Numbered from the stretch's first letter, positions 9,001 to 15,577 are shown. The stretch: 64,000 nt of DNA from Nostoc sp. FACHB-152 (GCF_014697475.1 NZ_JACJRV010000020.1:29082-93081), one strand, 5' to 3'. Made by a program: numbers and translations. The notes: generated by a model from the letters alone, not told the origin.

Positions 9001-10878
9001 AATCACATAAGCCAGATTAGTTGCTTGTACATCAGTGTTCAGATTATCTTGGCTTGACTTATCTATCGCCTGCCATTGAGTATCTAAACAGAGGACTGTC
9101 GCTTGATGCTGTGGTAGTCTATCACTTAGATGCTGTTGAGTAAGTAGCACTGAAACTTGAGCATCTTCTAACATAAAGCTCAGACGCTCTTGAGGATACT
9201 CAGGGTCAAGTGGTACATAAGCCCCACCCGCCTTGAGAATTGCTAACAGTCCAATGACCATTAGGAGACCGCGCTCTACACATAACCCAACTAGTACCTT
9301 TGCTCCTACACCCAAGGAGTATAAGTAGTGTGCTAACCCATTAGCACGGCAATTTAACTCGTAGTAAGTCAGTTGTTGATTACCAAACACCACCGCCACA
9401 GCATTGGGTGTTTTCTCAACCTGCTCCTCAAATAATTGATGAATACATTTATCAGAGGGATAGTCTACCTGGGTATTGTTCCACTCAACTAATAACTGCT
9501 GTTGCTCAATTTTTGTCAGCAGAGGTAATTGCCAAATTTGCGCCTCTGGGTTGACAACAATACCTTCTAGCAAGGTCACAAAATGCCCTGCCATGCGCCT
9601 GATTGTCGCTGCATCAAAAAGGTCAGTATTGTACTGCCAGCATGGCTCTAAAATCCCCTGAGCTTCTCGCACCATTAAACTCAGGTCTAACTGTGCGCCC
9701 CTTTGCCCAAGCAAATATGGCTCCATTTCCAGCACTAGTTCTTGACTGTGCAAAGAATTGTCTGTTCGTTCACACCAAGTTTGTGCTTGCCAAGTGAAAC
9801 TAACTTGACACAAAGGATGACGACTTGGGTCTCTTTGTGGCTGGATTTGTTCTGCTAACAGAGAAAATGGGTAATCTTGATGCTTTTGGGCTTGTCTAAC
9901 TGTTTTGCTGACTTGAGCAAGAAGTTCATGAAATGTGGCATCTTCTTGTAGAGAAACCCGTAAAACAGTCAGATTGGAAAAGTAGCCGACCATCTCTTTA
10001 AACTCTTTACCCGGCCGACCTCTCATGGGGCTGCCTATAAGGATATCTGTTTGATTGGTGTAACGGTAAAGTTGGATGTAAAATGCTGTGAGCAGAATTT
10101 GATAAAGACTGGTTCCAGAAACGAAAGCTAGATTTTTGAGTTTTTTAGTTAACTGTTCATCTAGCTTTAAAATATGTGATACTCCTTGATAAGTCTGTAC
10201 TGGGGGGCGGGGTTTATCTGGGAGCAAGTTCAAAATTGGTAATTCGCCAGCTAATTGTTTTTGCCAGTATTGTCGCTGTTTTTCTCCCCTGGAACTCGAT
10301 AACATTTCTAATTGCCAGCGAACAAAATCTGCATAAGTTTTATTCTTACTTAAAGAATCTGCTGTTACCTGGGTTTGCTTTTGATTAGCTTGCTCAATTT
10401 CTTGAGCATACAAAGTTTGAAATTCACTCAGCAGTAAATCATAAGACCACATATCCCCAGCAATGTGGTGCATTGTTAACACAAGAACGTGTTCTTGCGC
10501 TGAACGCGTAAATAAATTCACCCTGAGAACTGAATCTTTTTCTAAATTAAAAGGTCGGTCAGATGTAGCATAAATTTTCTCTTTTAATTCGTCTTCACTC
10601 CAAATGCTGGCATCTATTACTTCAACATTAATTTTTTGCTGTTGATTAACTTGCTGAACAGGTTTGTCTTCATAACTAGTATATGTGGTTCTAAGAATAG
10701 GATGGTTTTGAATAATTTTTTTCCATACACACTCAACAATATAAATATTTAAATAAGAATTAATTTTTACAGTAATGAAAATATTATAAGCAATGCTTTC
10801 AGGAGCAATTTGGTAGATAAACCACATTGCTTCTTGTCCAGATGAGAGTGGAAAATTTGTTTTGTTAATTGTGTTCAT
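1..10878 (-). CDS. Multimodular non-ribosomal peptide synthetase, 3' end beyond the window
   Basis: Assembles a peptide on carrier-protein thiolation sites. The frame is open from ATG at 10878 (AAGG eight bases upstream) to base 1, giving 3,626 codons and no stop. Domains by approximate residue: C1 8-440 (motif HHIAGDMWS), A1 460-960 (TSGSTGTPKG), T1 with GGDS serine near 1010, epimerisation domain 1063-1500 (PIQHWFFEQ, HHLAIDGVSW), C2 1538-1950 (SPMQQGMLF, HHLLLDGWS), A2 1960-2516, T2 with GGHS near 2569, C3 2630-3040 (HHIVADGWS), A3 3080-3620. The third carrier domain is cut off. Pocket residues read DAWTIAAVC for A1 (Phe), DFWNIGMVH for A2 (canonical Thr) and DVQFISQLA for A3 (closest to Pro codes, uncertain). 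The GGDS carrier followed by E implies D-Phe. C1 at the N-terminus suggests a starter or acyl-loading condensation, or acceptance of a chain from another protein. A2 and A3 each carry an in-frame repeat-derived insertion. The final product cannot be named. Confidence 0.95.
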   Translation of the reverse strand, partial: MNTINKTNFPLSSGQEAMWFIYQIAPESIAYNIFITVKINSYLNIYIVECVWKKIIQNHPILRTTYTSYEDKPVQQVNQQQKINVEVIDASIWSEDELKEKIYATSDRPFNLEKDSVLRVNLFTRSAQEHVLVLTMHHIAGDMWSYDLLLSEFQTLYAQEIEQANQKQTQVTADSLSKNKTYADFVRWQLEMLSSSRGEKQRQYWQKQLAGELPILNLLPDKPRPPVQTYQGVSHILKLDEQLTKKLKNLAFVSGTSLYQILLTAFYIQLYRYTNQTDILIGSPMRGRPGKEFKEMVGYFSNLTVLRVSLQEDATFHELLAQVSKTVRQAQKHQDYPFSLLAEQIQPQRDPSRHPLCQVSFTWQAQTWCERTDNSLHSQELVLEMEPYLLGQRGAQLDLSLMVREAQGILEPCWQYNTDLFDAATIRRMAGHFVTLLEGIVVNPEAQIWQLPLLTKIEQQQLLVEWNNTQVDYPSDKCIHQLFEEQVEKTPNAVAVVFGNQQLTYYELNCRANGLAHYLYSLGVGAKVLVGLCVERGLLMVIGLLAILKAGGAYVPLDPEYPQERLSFMLEDAQVSVLLTQQHLSDRLPQHQATVLCLDTQWQAIDKSSQDNLNTDVQATNLAYVIYTSGSTGTPKGVMVEHQGLCNLAQAQIQTFGLTSDSRVLQFASFSFDASIWEVVMAFGSGATLYLGTKDSLLPGKPLIERLRDDAITHITLPPSALAVMPQEELPALQTIIVAGEACPAELIKQWSVGRNLFNAYGPTEASVCATIAKCTPEDEKISIGKAIANTQVYILDKNLQPVPVGVPGELHIGGVGLARGYLNRRELTQERFINSPFGTGRLYKTGDLARYLPDGNIEYLGRIDNQVKIRGFRIELAEIEARLSQYEEVQACCVIVREDNPGDKRLVAYVVTHLGQIPTVNQLRSFLSSRLPNYMVPHTFVMLESLPLTPNGKIDRNALPVPDSRGELQVSFVAPRNQIEEILALIWSEVLRVESVGIHDNFFELGGDSILSIQIISRAKLAGLQLTLKQLFAHPTIAQLATVVDTINKIEAEQELVTGTLPLTPIQHWFFEQNLSQPHHFNQAFLLSVPSDLKPELLQQVFKQLLVHHDALRLRFTQSDSTWQQIYSAPNHSVAFSYIDLSAIPETEQQAAIEAQGNLLQARLNLSENLVQIAFFHLGIDKKARLLIVVHHLAIDGVSWRILLEDLQTAYQQLALGKAITFPAKTTSFKDWSFKLTEYAQSQAFKSEAAYWLDESRAAVPSLPVDYIKGANTVAAASTVLLSLSEAETLALLQDVPKAYNTQINDVLLTALVLVLSRWTHSQSVLFNLEGHGRENIVDGVDLSRTIGWFTTIFPVLIELPATDNPADALKSVKEQLRAIPNKGIGYGLLRYLSQDTKIANQLQALPQAQISFNYLGQFAQLLNTNSWMQPASESAGKMHGWQNNRTHLLEINSIITGERLQIEWTYSSNFHQRTTIESLAQEFIETLQKLIAHCSSPENGGYTPTDFPLIKLNQLELDQLLASLGKTNWRNIEDIYPLSPMQQGMLFESLYAPDSGVYFEQCSYALSGNLNVSVFEQAWQQVIARHSVLRTAFVWENEQQPLQVVYRQVNVNLQSYDWRELSAQEQQKKLELLLQSQRQQGFYLSIAPLIYLVLIQLSADTYQFIWSSHHLLLDGWSGRLIFQDLLSFYQAISQGKNLAIKPTTSYSNYIAWLQKQDQDLARQFWRQKLQGFNLPTPLSVDQPSSNRKPLNSRYSKQQIHLTRKTTSAIQTFVRQHQLTLNSLVQATWSLLLCRYSQETDVVFGVTVSGRPPELAGIESMVGLFINTLPVRVQVSGETQVIDLLKNLQAQQVESEQYSYSSLAEIQGLSDVPRGMSLFESIVVFENYPIDEAAQQENYSFSIDNIHAIEQTNYPLTVVVVPGEQLFVKISYETSRFDDDTITRLLGHFQTLIEGIVAHPEERILQLPMLTQPEQQQLLVEWNDTTVDYSLQKCLHQLFEEKVERTPDAVAVVYEDNQLTYEQLNRRANQLAHYLRSLGVEPDVLVGICVERSLDMIVGLLAILKAGGAYVTLDSGYPQDRLSFMIEDAQVSVLLTQQELLNKLPEHSAQLVCIDSDRSTIAQHSNKNPENTTTPDNLAYVIYTSGSTGKPKGVLVNHANVTRLFAATNAWYNFNSQDVWTMFHSYAFDFSVWEIWGALLYGGKLIVVPYLVTRSPELFYKLLCQEKVTVLNQTPSAFRQLIQAEQSITFPPASDLNLRLVIFGGEALELKSLQPWFDRHGDTSPQLVNMYGITETTVHVTYRPLSKADLQSTASVIGRPIPDLQVYVLDEYLQPVPIGVPGEMYVGGAGVAHGYLNRHELTQQRFISHPFEKAEGREQRVAGLPPVVETAERQEAEGNKLYKTGDLGRYLPNGELEYLGRIDNQVKIRGFRIELGEIEALLASHPAVWESVVIVREDEPGHKRLVAYVVPQLEQSPTVAEVRQFLKDKLPEYMIPSAFVLLESLPLTSNGKIDRRALPKPELDSTLLEKYVAPRTPTEEMLAQIWAQVLKVEQVGIHDNFFELGGHSLLATQLVSRIRNIFKVEILLRELFAAATVAQLAQVIGQLKQQDLELSTAPILRRVENADLQLSYAQQRLWFLDQFEPDSPFYNIPIALRLTGKLELTALEQSLQEIIARHEALRTNFITIDGQPIQVIRGIGNSEQEVVSVVDLKHLSANEQEIAVQQIGQLQFSQPFDLAKEALVRAKLVVLSDTENILFVCMHHIVADGWSMGVFISELATLYNAYSIGQSSPLAPLPIQYADFAIWQRQWLVEDVLQSQLSYWEQQLKDAPALLSLPTDRPRPSVQTYNGTHQEFALSGELTNKLAKLSQEQGVTLFMTLLAAFDTLLYRYTGQEDILVGSPIANRDRSEIEGLIGFFVNTLVMRTDLAGNPTFSELLSRVRDMAMSAYSHQHLPFEMLVEALQPERDLSYTPLFQVMFVLQNAPTSGLELTGLNVSSFLIKGTTSRFDLTLIMQNSPTGLVGVWEYNTDLFDASTIDRMTSHFVTLLEGIIANPEQRISQLPLLTAVEQQQLLIDWNDTAVDYPLYKSIHQLFEEQVELTPDAVAVEFGNQQLTYSQLNCRANQLAHYLQSVGVKPDTLVGLCVERSLEMVIGLLGILKAGAAYVPLDPEYPSDRLSFILEDTQVKVLLTQQRLIDRLPPNQAKLVCLDTDAEKISQCSPDNIISGVQPNNLVYIIYTSGSTGQPKGIAMSQLALCNHILWHRDNLKITRAKTLQFASVSFDVSFQEIFTTWCSGGTLFLITEELRRDALALLGFLQEKQIQRMFLPVVGLQQLAEVALGNDIVNTGLREIITSGEQLQITPAISGWLSKLTDITLHNQYGPSESHLATSYTLPDFIDTWPLLPSIGRPISNTQIYILDKYLQPVPVGVLGEVYIAGVLLAQGYFNRPQLTQEKFIPNPFEKAEGREQRVAGVPPVVATAERQEAGGNRLYKTGDLARYLPDGKLESLGRIDNQVKIRGFRIELGEVEAVLGQLSDIQASCAVVREDIPGDKRLVAYIVPQPEQTISISEVRNFLKEKLPEYMVPSAIVILEALPLSANRKLDRRALPAPDLHNQLSDQYVAP
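410..490. repeat. Intergenic-type repeat inserted in frame in NRPS adenylation domain 3
   Basis: A block starting with CCTCCTGCCTC heptamers, followed by a GC-rich imperfect palindrome and TCTGCCTTCTGCC heptamers. It lies inside the NRPS and adds about 27 codons just before the conserved LYKTGDLARYLPDG motif. Module 1 lacks it (GTGRLYKTGD follows directly). The palindromic part matches an intergenic repeat at 50318-50356. Confidence 0.85.
3683..3762. repeat. Intergenic-type repeat inserted in frame in NRPS adenylation domain 2
   Basis: Near-identical copy of the repeat at 410-490, at the same place in the module 2 adenylation domain before LYKTGDLGRYLPNG. It keeps the reading frame open. Both copies encode a tract beginning EKAEGREQRVAG and ending AERQEA. 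Confidence 0.85.
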
Positions 10879-11688
10879 TAAAATACCTTAAAGTTGTGAC
10901 ATATTTGTGTTACAACAAAAAATAATGTGCAAATAGAGCCTTTGTAGCCCTAACAATATTTACCCTTGATTAAATAGATAAACTTACTTCGCTAAATTTT
11001 TAGTAAATATTCCTAAAAGACACAGATAAAACCTCATTTATCTAGTTGCAAATAGATAAATTTTGCCTTACTTATTACTAAAAATTTTCTATGATTGTCT
11101 AAATGCATTAGGTTGCAGATACTTTTTAGATTCAGCTACTCAGTAATTAAAATTGTTGCTAATTAAAAATAAAAATTTAATTTTGGCAATTCTTCAGTAG
11201 ATAGATAATCTCAGTTTTTTCAAAAAAATGCAATAACAGTTAAGACAGTTAAGTGGACAGTTAAGCAGATATTTAAGACAGTTAAGACATTTAAGACAGT
11301 TAACAATATTTAAAAATTTAATAAATAATTACTGGCGGAAATCACAGAATCCTTGCATTTATTTACAAACCGCCTTTTAACTACCTTCTCATTAATTCCT
11401 TAACTGTCTTAAATTTCCTTGTACACATACTTAATTAGTGGTATGTGTTTAATGGCTACAACAATAGGACTCACGCAACTAGTAGATTAAATCAAGGTGA
11501 AAGTTGTCAAAACTTGCCAATTTCAAGTGCGATCGCACATAGCCTACTGTCAACTAAATTCAGGCATGATTCTTGTGGGATAGGCATTAGAGACGGGCAA
11601 GAAGCTGATCATACAAAACAACAAAATCATCTCGCACTTTAGGCAAAGCCCAAATTAAATATTTCATACTTCATATTTCATAATTTTT
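10879..11688. promoter_or_regulatory. 810-base divergent intergenic region with a nonamer repeat array
   Basis: AT-rich spacer between the NRPS (leftward) and the ATP-grasp gene (rightward), so it should hold both promoters. The visible structure is a cluster of about seven ACAGTTAAG-like nonamers at 11236-11304 and one inverted copy (CTTAACTGTCTTAA) at 11399-11412. A 65-codon open frame at 11445-11642 with a GTG start resembles nothing I know and has no convincing ribosome binding site. No canonical promoter could be assigned. Confidence 0.5.
11236..11304. repeat. Direct repeats of ACAGTTAAG
   Basis: Roughly seven copies of a nine-base unit, ACAGTTAAG with variants ATATTTAAG and ACATTTAAG, mostly head to tail. 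The array starts about 360 bases upstream of the NRPS start codon. An inverted match lies at 11399-11412. It could be a cluster of regulator-binding sites or simple-sequence expansion. Confidence 0.7.
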
Positions 11689-12669
11689 ATGACCGTTTTA
11701 ATAGTTACGTTTAGCAACGACAACGAAAGCATTCCGCTAGTAATCAAAGAAATTGAGGCTAGAGGTGAAAAAACATTTCGGTTTGATACAGACAGATATC
11801 CTACCGAAGTCAAGCTAGATATCTACTCTGGAGATCCTGAACGGGTAATTATTACTGATGGTGAACAAAAGCTTGATTTGAGTGAAGTGTCCTCAGTTTG
11901 GTATCGGCGGATGCGCTACGGGCAGAAAATTCCCAATTCGATGGATAAGCAATATAGAGATGCGTCAATTCAGGAATGTCGGGTTACTGTTAGAGGGATG
12001 ATTACCAGCCTCCCAGGATTCCACTTTGATAAAATATCCAATGTGGATCGGGCTAATAATAAGCAACTACAGTTGAAAGTTGCAAAAGAAGTTGGACTTT
12101 TAACTCCCCGGACTCTAACTTCTAATAATCCTGAAGCAGTCAAGCAATTCGCTCAAGATTGTCAAGAGCAAGGCATAATCACCAAGATGCTTGCTTCTTT
12201 TGCTATCTATGATGACCAAGGAAGAGAAAACGTTGTATTTACTACTCCAGTTACAAATGATGATCTGGAGAATATGGAAGGGCTACGTTTTTGTCCAATG
12301 ACATTTCAAGAAAACGTACCGAAGGCGTTGGAGTTGCGGACAACTATTGTCGGACACCGCGTATTTACTGCCGCAGTAGATTCTCAAAGCTTGGCAGGAT
12401 CTACTTACGACTGGCGCAAAGAGGGGAGAGCCTTAGCTAAGAACTGGCAACCATACAACTTGCCAGAAGATATTGAGAAAAAGCTGCTCAAATTAATGGC
12501 TGAGTTTGGCTTAAACTACGGAGCAATTGATATTATTGTCACCCCCGATGGTCGGTACGTATTCCTCGAAGTTAACCCAGTCGGGGAATTTTTTTGGTTA
12601 GAGTTATATTCACCACACTATCCCATTTCACAGGCGATCGCAGAAGTATTAGTAAATAATAAAAATTAG
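11689..12669 (+). CDS. MdnC/MvdD-type ATP-grasp peptide ligase (graspetide/microviridin maturase)
   Basis: A 326-residue ATP-grasp enzyme. Family members phosphorylate Asp/Glu side chains of a ribosomal precursor peptide and close omega-ester rings with Thr/Ser, as MdnC does for microviridin. The sequence follows that family from the N-terminus (TVLIVTFSNDNESIPLV, then RFDTDRYPTEVK) to the C-terminus. It has the YRRMRYG segment near residue 72, the NNPEAVKQFAQ segment, and the metal/ATP-binding end YGAIDIIV...EVNPVGEFFW near 279-302. Length is normal for the family. No Shine-Dalgarno is obvious. The usual partners are missing: there is no MdnB/MvdC lactam ligase, no GNAT acetyltransferase and no precursor with a PFFARFLE leader nearby. 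The substrate is therefore unknown. An SbmA-like exporter lies three genes downstream. Confidence 0.88.
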   Translation: MTVLIVTFSNDNESIPLVIKEIEARGEKTFRFDTDRYPTEVKLDIYSGDPERVIITDGEQKLDLSEVSSVWYRRMRYGQKIPNSMDKQYRDASIQECRVTVRGMITSLPGFHFDKISNVDRANNKQLQLKVAKEVGLLTPRTLTSNNPEAVKQFAQDCQEQGIITKMLASFAIYDDQGRENVVFTTPVTNDDLENMEGLRFCPMTFQENVPKALELRTTIVGHRVFTAAVDSQSLAGSTYDWRKEGRALAKNWQPYNLPEDIEKKLLKLMAEFGLNYGAIDIIVTPDGRYVFLEVNPVGEFFWLELYSPHYPISQAIAEVLVNNKN

Positions 12670-12903
12670 GTAAAAATAGCAGCTAAACCATCTACCTCAA
12701 CTACAATTTTGAAGGTCAGCCGTGTTTCTTTTAATAGATTGTTATTTAATATAGGATTAGTATTTGATTGAAAAATCAGTACATTGTTATCTGTTTTTGT
12801 TTCGCCTGTTGCCTGACTACAAAAGTATATTCAGTAATCAAACCGGATTCCTATACCTGATTTTTTAAACTAATAATTATTTATATTTGGAGATTAAAAT
12901 CTT

Positions 12904-14979
12904 GTGACAGACATAATAAATGCACAAACAGTTTTAACATTTGATGGTGTGGATGATTATATAGATTTTGGCAGAAAAGATATTAGCGGTGTTTTTGCCG
13001 AAGGGAGTGCCGCCTTTACAGTTTCAGGATGGATAAAACCTCACCAACTAACAAATAAATCTACTAGTTACGGCACACGCAATGTATTCTTTGCTCGTTC
13101 ATCAGAGCGATACAGCGATAATTTTGAGTTTGGTATTAGTGAAACAGGAAGCTTAGATGTTTTTATTGATGAAACTGTTAGTAAAAATAGCAAAACTTTT
13201 GGTCAAGGAGAATTAACTATAGGACAATGGCACTTTTTTGCCATTATTTTTAATAGTGGTCAAGTAACCATATATCTTGATGATAATAAATATAACGATT
13301 CTCTGAGAGGGACATCTTTAAACAAAGCAACAAGTTCTGTAACTCTGGGCGCAACTTTACACAAACAAGTTTATTTCAATGGGCAATTAGCAAACATTAG
13401 CGTTTGGAATTATCCTTGTACTCATGAACAACTCCAGATTCATCGTTGTGGACTAATAGTTGGCGATGAAGAAGGATTAGTAGCCTATTGGAAATTAGAT
13501 GACGGAGAAGGAACAACTGTCACAAACAAAGTAGGAAAGTCTTATCAAGGTAATTTTCGTGGGAATCCTAGTTGGGATTTAGCAGAAATTCCCTTTGCTA
13601 CACAATCACCAAGTCCAGTTCCGTTTGCAGCACCATTATCTAATCAAGAAGAAACTCAAGAACAGATTCAAATTGAAACAGAAGTTACTCCCGAAGAAAA
13701 TCTTGCCACTCTAACTACAAATTTATTAGCAGCAACAGTATCAATAGTCAGTGAAGAAGAAAACCAATCGCCGGAAATTCAGCAGACAGAAGCAAACAAA
13801 GAAGAATCCGAGATTATTCCCACCTTAGTAAGTCTCCAGCCACATGAAGACGAAACCGAAGTTCCTGAAAATATCCCACAAGTACAAACATTCACTCAGG
13901 AGGAATCGCCAGAAAGTATGAATACAAAAGCCCATCCCAAATATAAAATACTGACCATTGATGGAGGTGGTATTCGGGGCATTATTCCTGCATTCCTCTT
14001 AGCGGAAATCGAAAGGCGAACACAAAAGCCTATATTTAGTTTGTTTGATTTAATTGCTGGCACTTCAAGTGGCGGAATTTTAGCACTTGGACTAACTAAA
14101 CCCCAGTTAGGATCATCTGATGACTTGCCACTAGCCCAATACACTGCTGAGGATCTGGTACAACTATTTATTGAGTACGGGGTAGAAATATTTTATGAAC
14201 CATTGATTGAAAGATTACTTGGGCCAATAGAAGATATATTTCTTCAGCCAAAATATTCTTCTGATGGTAAGGAAGAAATTTTAAGGCAATATTTTGGTAG
14301 TGCCTTTCTAGAAAATAATCTCAAAGACGTTTTTGTAACTAGTTACGATATCGAGCAACGAATTCCAGTATTTTTAACAAACAAACTGGAAAAACAAGAG
14401 AGAGAATCTAAAAGTTTTCGTCATTTATGTGGGGGCGTTTCGCTTCTAGATGCAGCATTGGCAACTAGTGCTACCCCGACCTATTTTGCTCCCCATCGTA
14501 TTATAAATTCGGAAAATAGTGCCATAGTTTATACTTTAATTGATGGTGGAGTATTTGCTAATAATCCAGCCCACTTAGCAGTTTTAGAAGCACAAATTGC
14601 TAGTAAGCGAAAAGCAGAAAAAGCTCTCAATACAGAAGATATTTTATTAGTATCTTTAGGGACAGGTTCGCTGACGAGTGCTTATCCTTATAATGAAGTC
14701 AAAAATTGGGGACTTTTGCAATGGGGAAGACCACTTTTAAATATTGTGTTTGATGGTGGTAGTGAAGTGGTATCTGGAGAATTAGAACTATTGTTTGAGC
14801 CTAGCGAGCAAGAAGCTAAAAGTTTTTATTATCGCTTTCAAACATTCTTAGATGGAGAGCTAGAGAAAATAGATAATATTAAACTACAAAATACTCGCCA
14901 GCTACAAGCTATAGCCCATAGACTGATTTCTGAAAAAAGTCAACAAATTGATGAATTGTGTAGTCTTCTGGTGGGTTAA
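12904..14979 (+). CDS. LamG-domain/patatin-like phospholipase fusion
   Basis: A 691-residue protein starting at GTG with GGAG upstream. Residues about 10-225 form a LamG/concanavalin-like lectin fold (TFDGVDDYIDFG, WHFFAIIFNSGQVTIYLDD, NGQLANISVWN, AYWKLDDG). Residues about 230-335 are a Glu/Thr/Pro-rich linker. Residues 345-690 are a patatin lipase: oxyanion hole DGGGIRG near 354, nucleophile GTSSG near 386, and the catalytic Asp in DGGVFANNP near 547, so the Ser-Asp dyad is complete. The predicted activity is hydrolysis of membrane lipid acyl esters, with the LamG part giving glycan or protein binding. No signal peptide is visible, so it is probably cytoplasmic unless exported otherwise. 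Patatins are known effectors in bacterial conflict systems; that role here is inference from domain type and neighbours only. Confidence 0.9.
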   Translation: MTDIINAQTVLTFDGVDDYIDFGRKDISGVFAEGSAAFTVSGWIKPHQLTNKSTSYGTRNVFFARSSERYSDNFEFGISETGSLDVFIDETVSKNSKTFGQGELTIGQWHFFAIIFNSGQVTIYLDDNKYNDSLRGTSLNKATSSVTLGATLHKQVYFNGQLANISVWNYPCTHEQLQIHRCGLIVGDEEGLVAYWKLDDGEGTTVTNKVGKSYQGNFRGNPSWDLAEIPFATQSPSPVPFAAPLSNQEETQEQIQIETEVTPEENLATLTTNLLAATVSIVSEEENQSPEIQQTEANKEESEIIPTLVSLQPHEDETEVPENIPQVQTFTQEESPESMNTKAHPKYKILTIDGGGIRGIIPAFLLAEIERRTQKPIFSLFDLIAGTSSGGILALGLTKPQLGSSDDLPLAQYTAEDLVQLFIEYGVEIFYEPLIERLLGPIEDIFLQPKYSSDGKEEILRQYFGSAFLENNLKDVFVTSYDIEQRIPVFLTNKLEKQERESKSFRHLCGGVSLLDAALATSATPTYFAPHRIINSENSAIVYTLIDGGVFANNPAHLAVLEAQIASKRKAEKALNTEDILLVSLGTGSLTSAYPYNEVKNWGLLQWGRPLLNIVFDGGSEVVSGELELLFEPSEQEAKSFYYRFQTFLDGELEKIDNIKLQNTRQLQAIAHRLISEKSQQIDELCSLLVG

Positions 14980-14989
14980 ATTCAGATTT

Positions 14990-15055
14990 CTTATATCTTG
15001 CACCAGGCAACTGGCATACATTTTACACTCGCCAACGCTAGGTGCAAGAAGTAAG
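14990..15055. terminator. Long-loop inverted repeat after the patatin gene
   Basis: Arms 14990-15004 and 15041-15055 pair over 13 of 15 bases (CTTGCACC against GGTGCAAG at the core), with a T-rich tract after the right arm. It could be a terminator or processed hairpin between the patatin gene and the small glycine-rich gene. Confidence 0.5.
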
Positions 15056-15121
15056 ATTTTTAATTTCTTCAAAAAAGAAATTAGTCATGTTTTCACCTTA
15101 TAAAGATTGTAGGTAAGTACA

Positions 15122-15526
15122 ATGGATGAACTCGTCAAAAAAATTGCTGGTTTAGGTCTTCCTGGGATACTTTTTGTGATAGCAACAGCTACATCAGGCG
15201 GTAGTGTTGCTGCTGTTGTCGCAATGCTGTCATCACTGGGTGGGCCTTTGGGGCTTTTGGGAGGTTTAGGCTTGCTTGGACTGGTAGGCATTCTAGCAGA
15301 ATATATAACAGCATTTGGAATTGAAAACGTTCTCAAGCTCATCTATACAGAACGTAGCAAAACTGAATCTGTGAGATTTTTGCTCAAAGAAATTAAAGAG
15401 TTACCTATTACAGATGAGCTAAAACTCAAACTGAAACATCACATTAGCCCAATCGTCGTTACTGAGTCTGATGAAGGCCCTACTCCTAAAACAATCGAAA
15501 TCGTTGATGAGGAACCAGTAATCTAA
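15122..15526 (+). CDS. Small glycine-rich hydrophobic protein of unknown function
   Basis: 134 residues, ATG preceded by AGGTAAG. The N-terminal half is a run of Gly/Leu/Ala hydrophobic segments (about residues 8-65, including GGPLGLLGGLGLLGLVG), suggesting membrane insertion or a pore-like hairpin. A charged helical part follows (about 66-108, ending LPITDELKLKLKHHI). The last 26 residues are acidic and rich in Thr, Ser, Glu and Asp (ESDEGPTPKTIEIVDEEP). I recall similar MDELVKKIAGLGLPG proteins in other bacteria but know no assigned function. It sits between the patatin gene and the ABC exporter, 142 bases after the former. It could be a membrane partner of the lipase, or, because of its Thr/Asp/Glu tail, a substrate of the upstream ATP-grasp ligase. 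Both are speculation. Confidence 0.75.
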   Translation: MDELVKKIAGLGLPGILFVIATATSGGSVAAVVAMLSSLGGPLGLLGGLGLLGLVGILAEYITAFGIENVLKLIYTERSKTESVRFLLKEIKELPITDELKLKLKHHISPIVVTESDEGPTPKTIEIVDEEPVI

Positions 15527-15541
15527 TACATTTGATTTGAG

Positions 15542-15577
15542 CCTCTCTAGCCCCCTTTTTTAAGGTAGCTAGAGAGG
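15542..15577 (+). terminator. Hairpin after the small glycine-rich gene
   Basis: Perfect ten-base arms CCTCTCTAGC and GCTAGAGAGG, 15 bases after the stop codon. No long T-run follows the right arm, so termination efficiency is uncertain. Confidence 0.55.

Noticed and set aside
11445..11642. 65-codon ORF upstream of the ATP-grasp gene as its precursor peptide
   Set aside because: GTG start without a Shine-Dalgarno, no graspetide leader, and no repeated Thr/Glu core. I could not support it as a gene.
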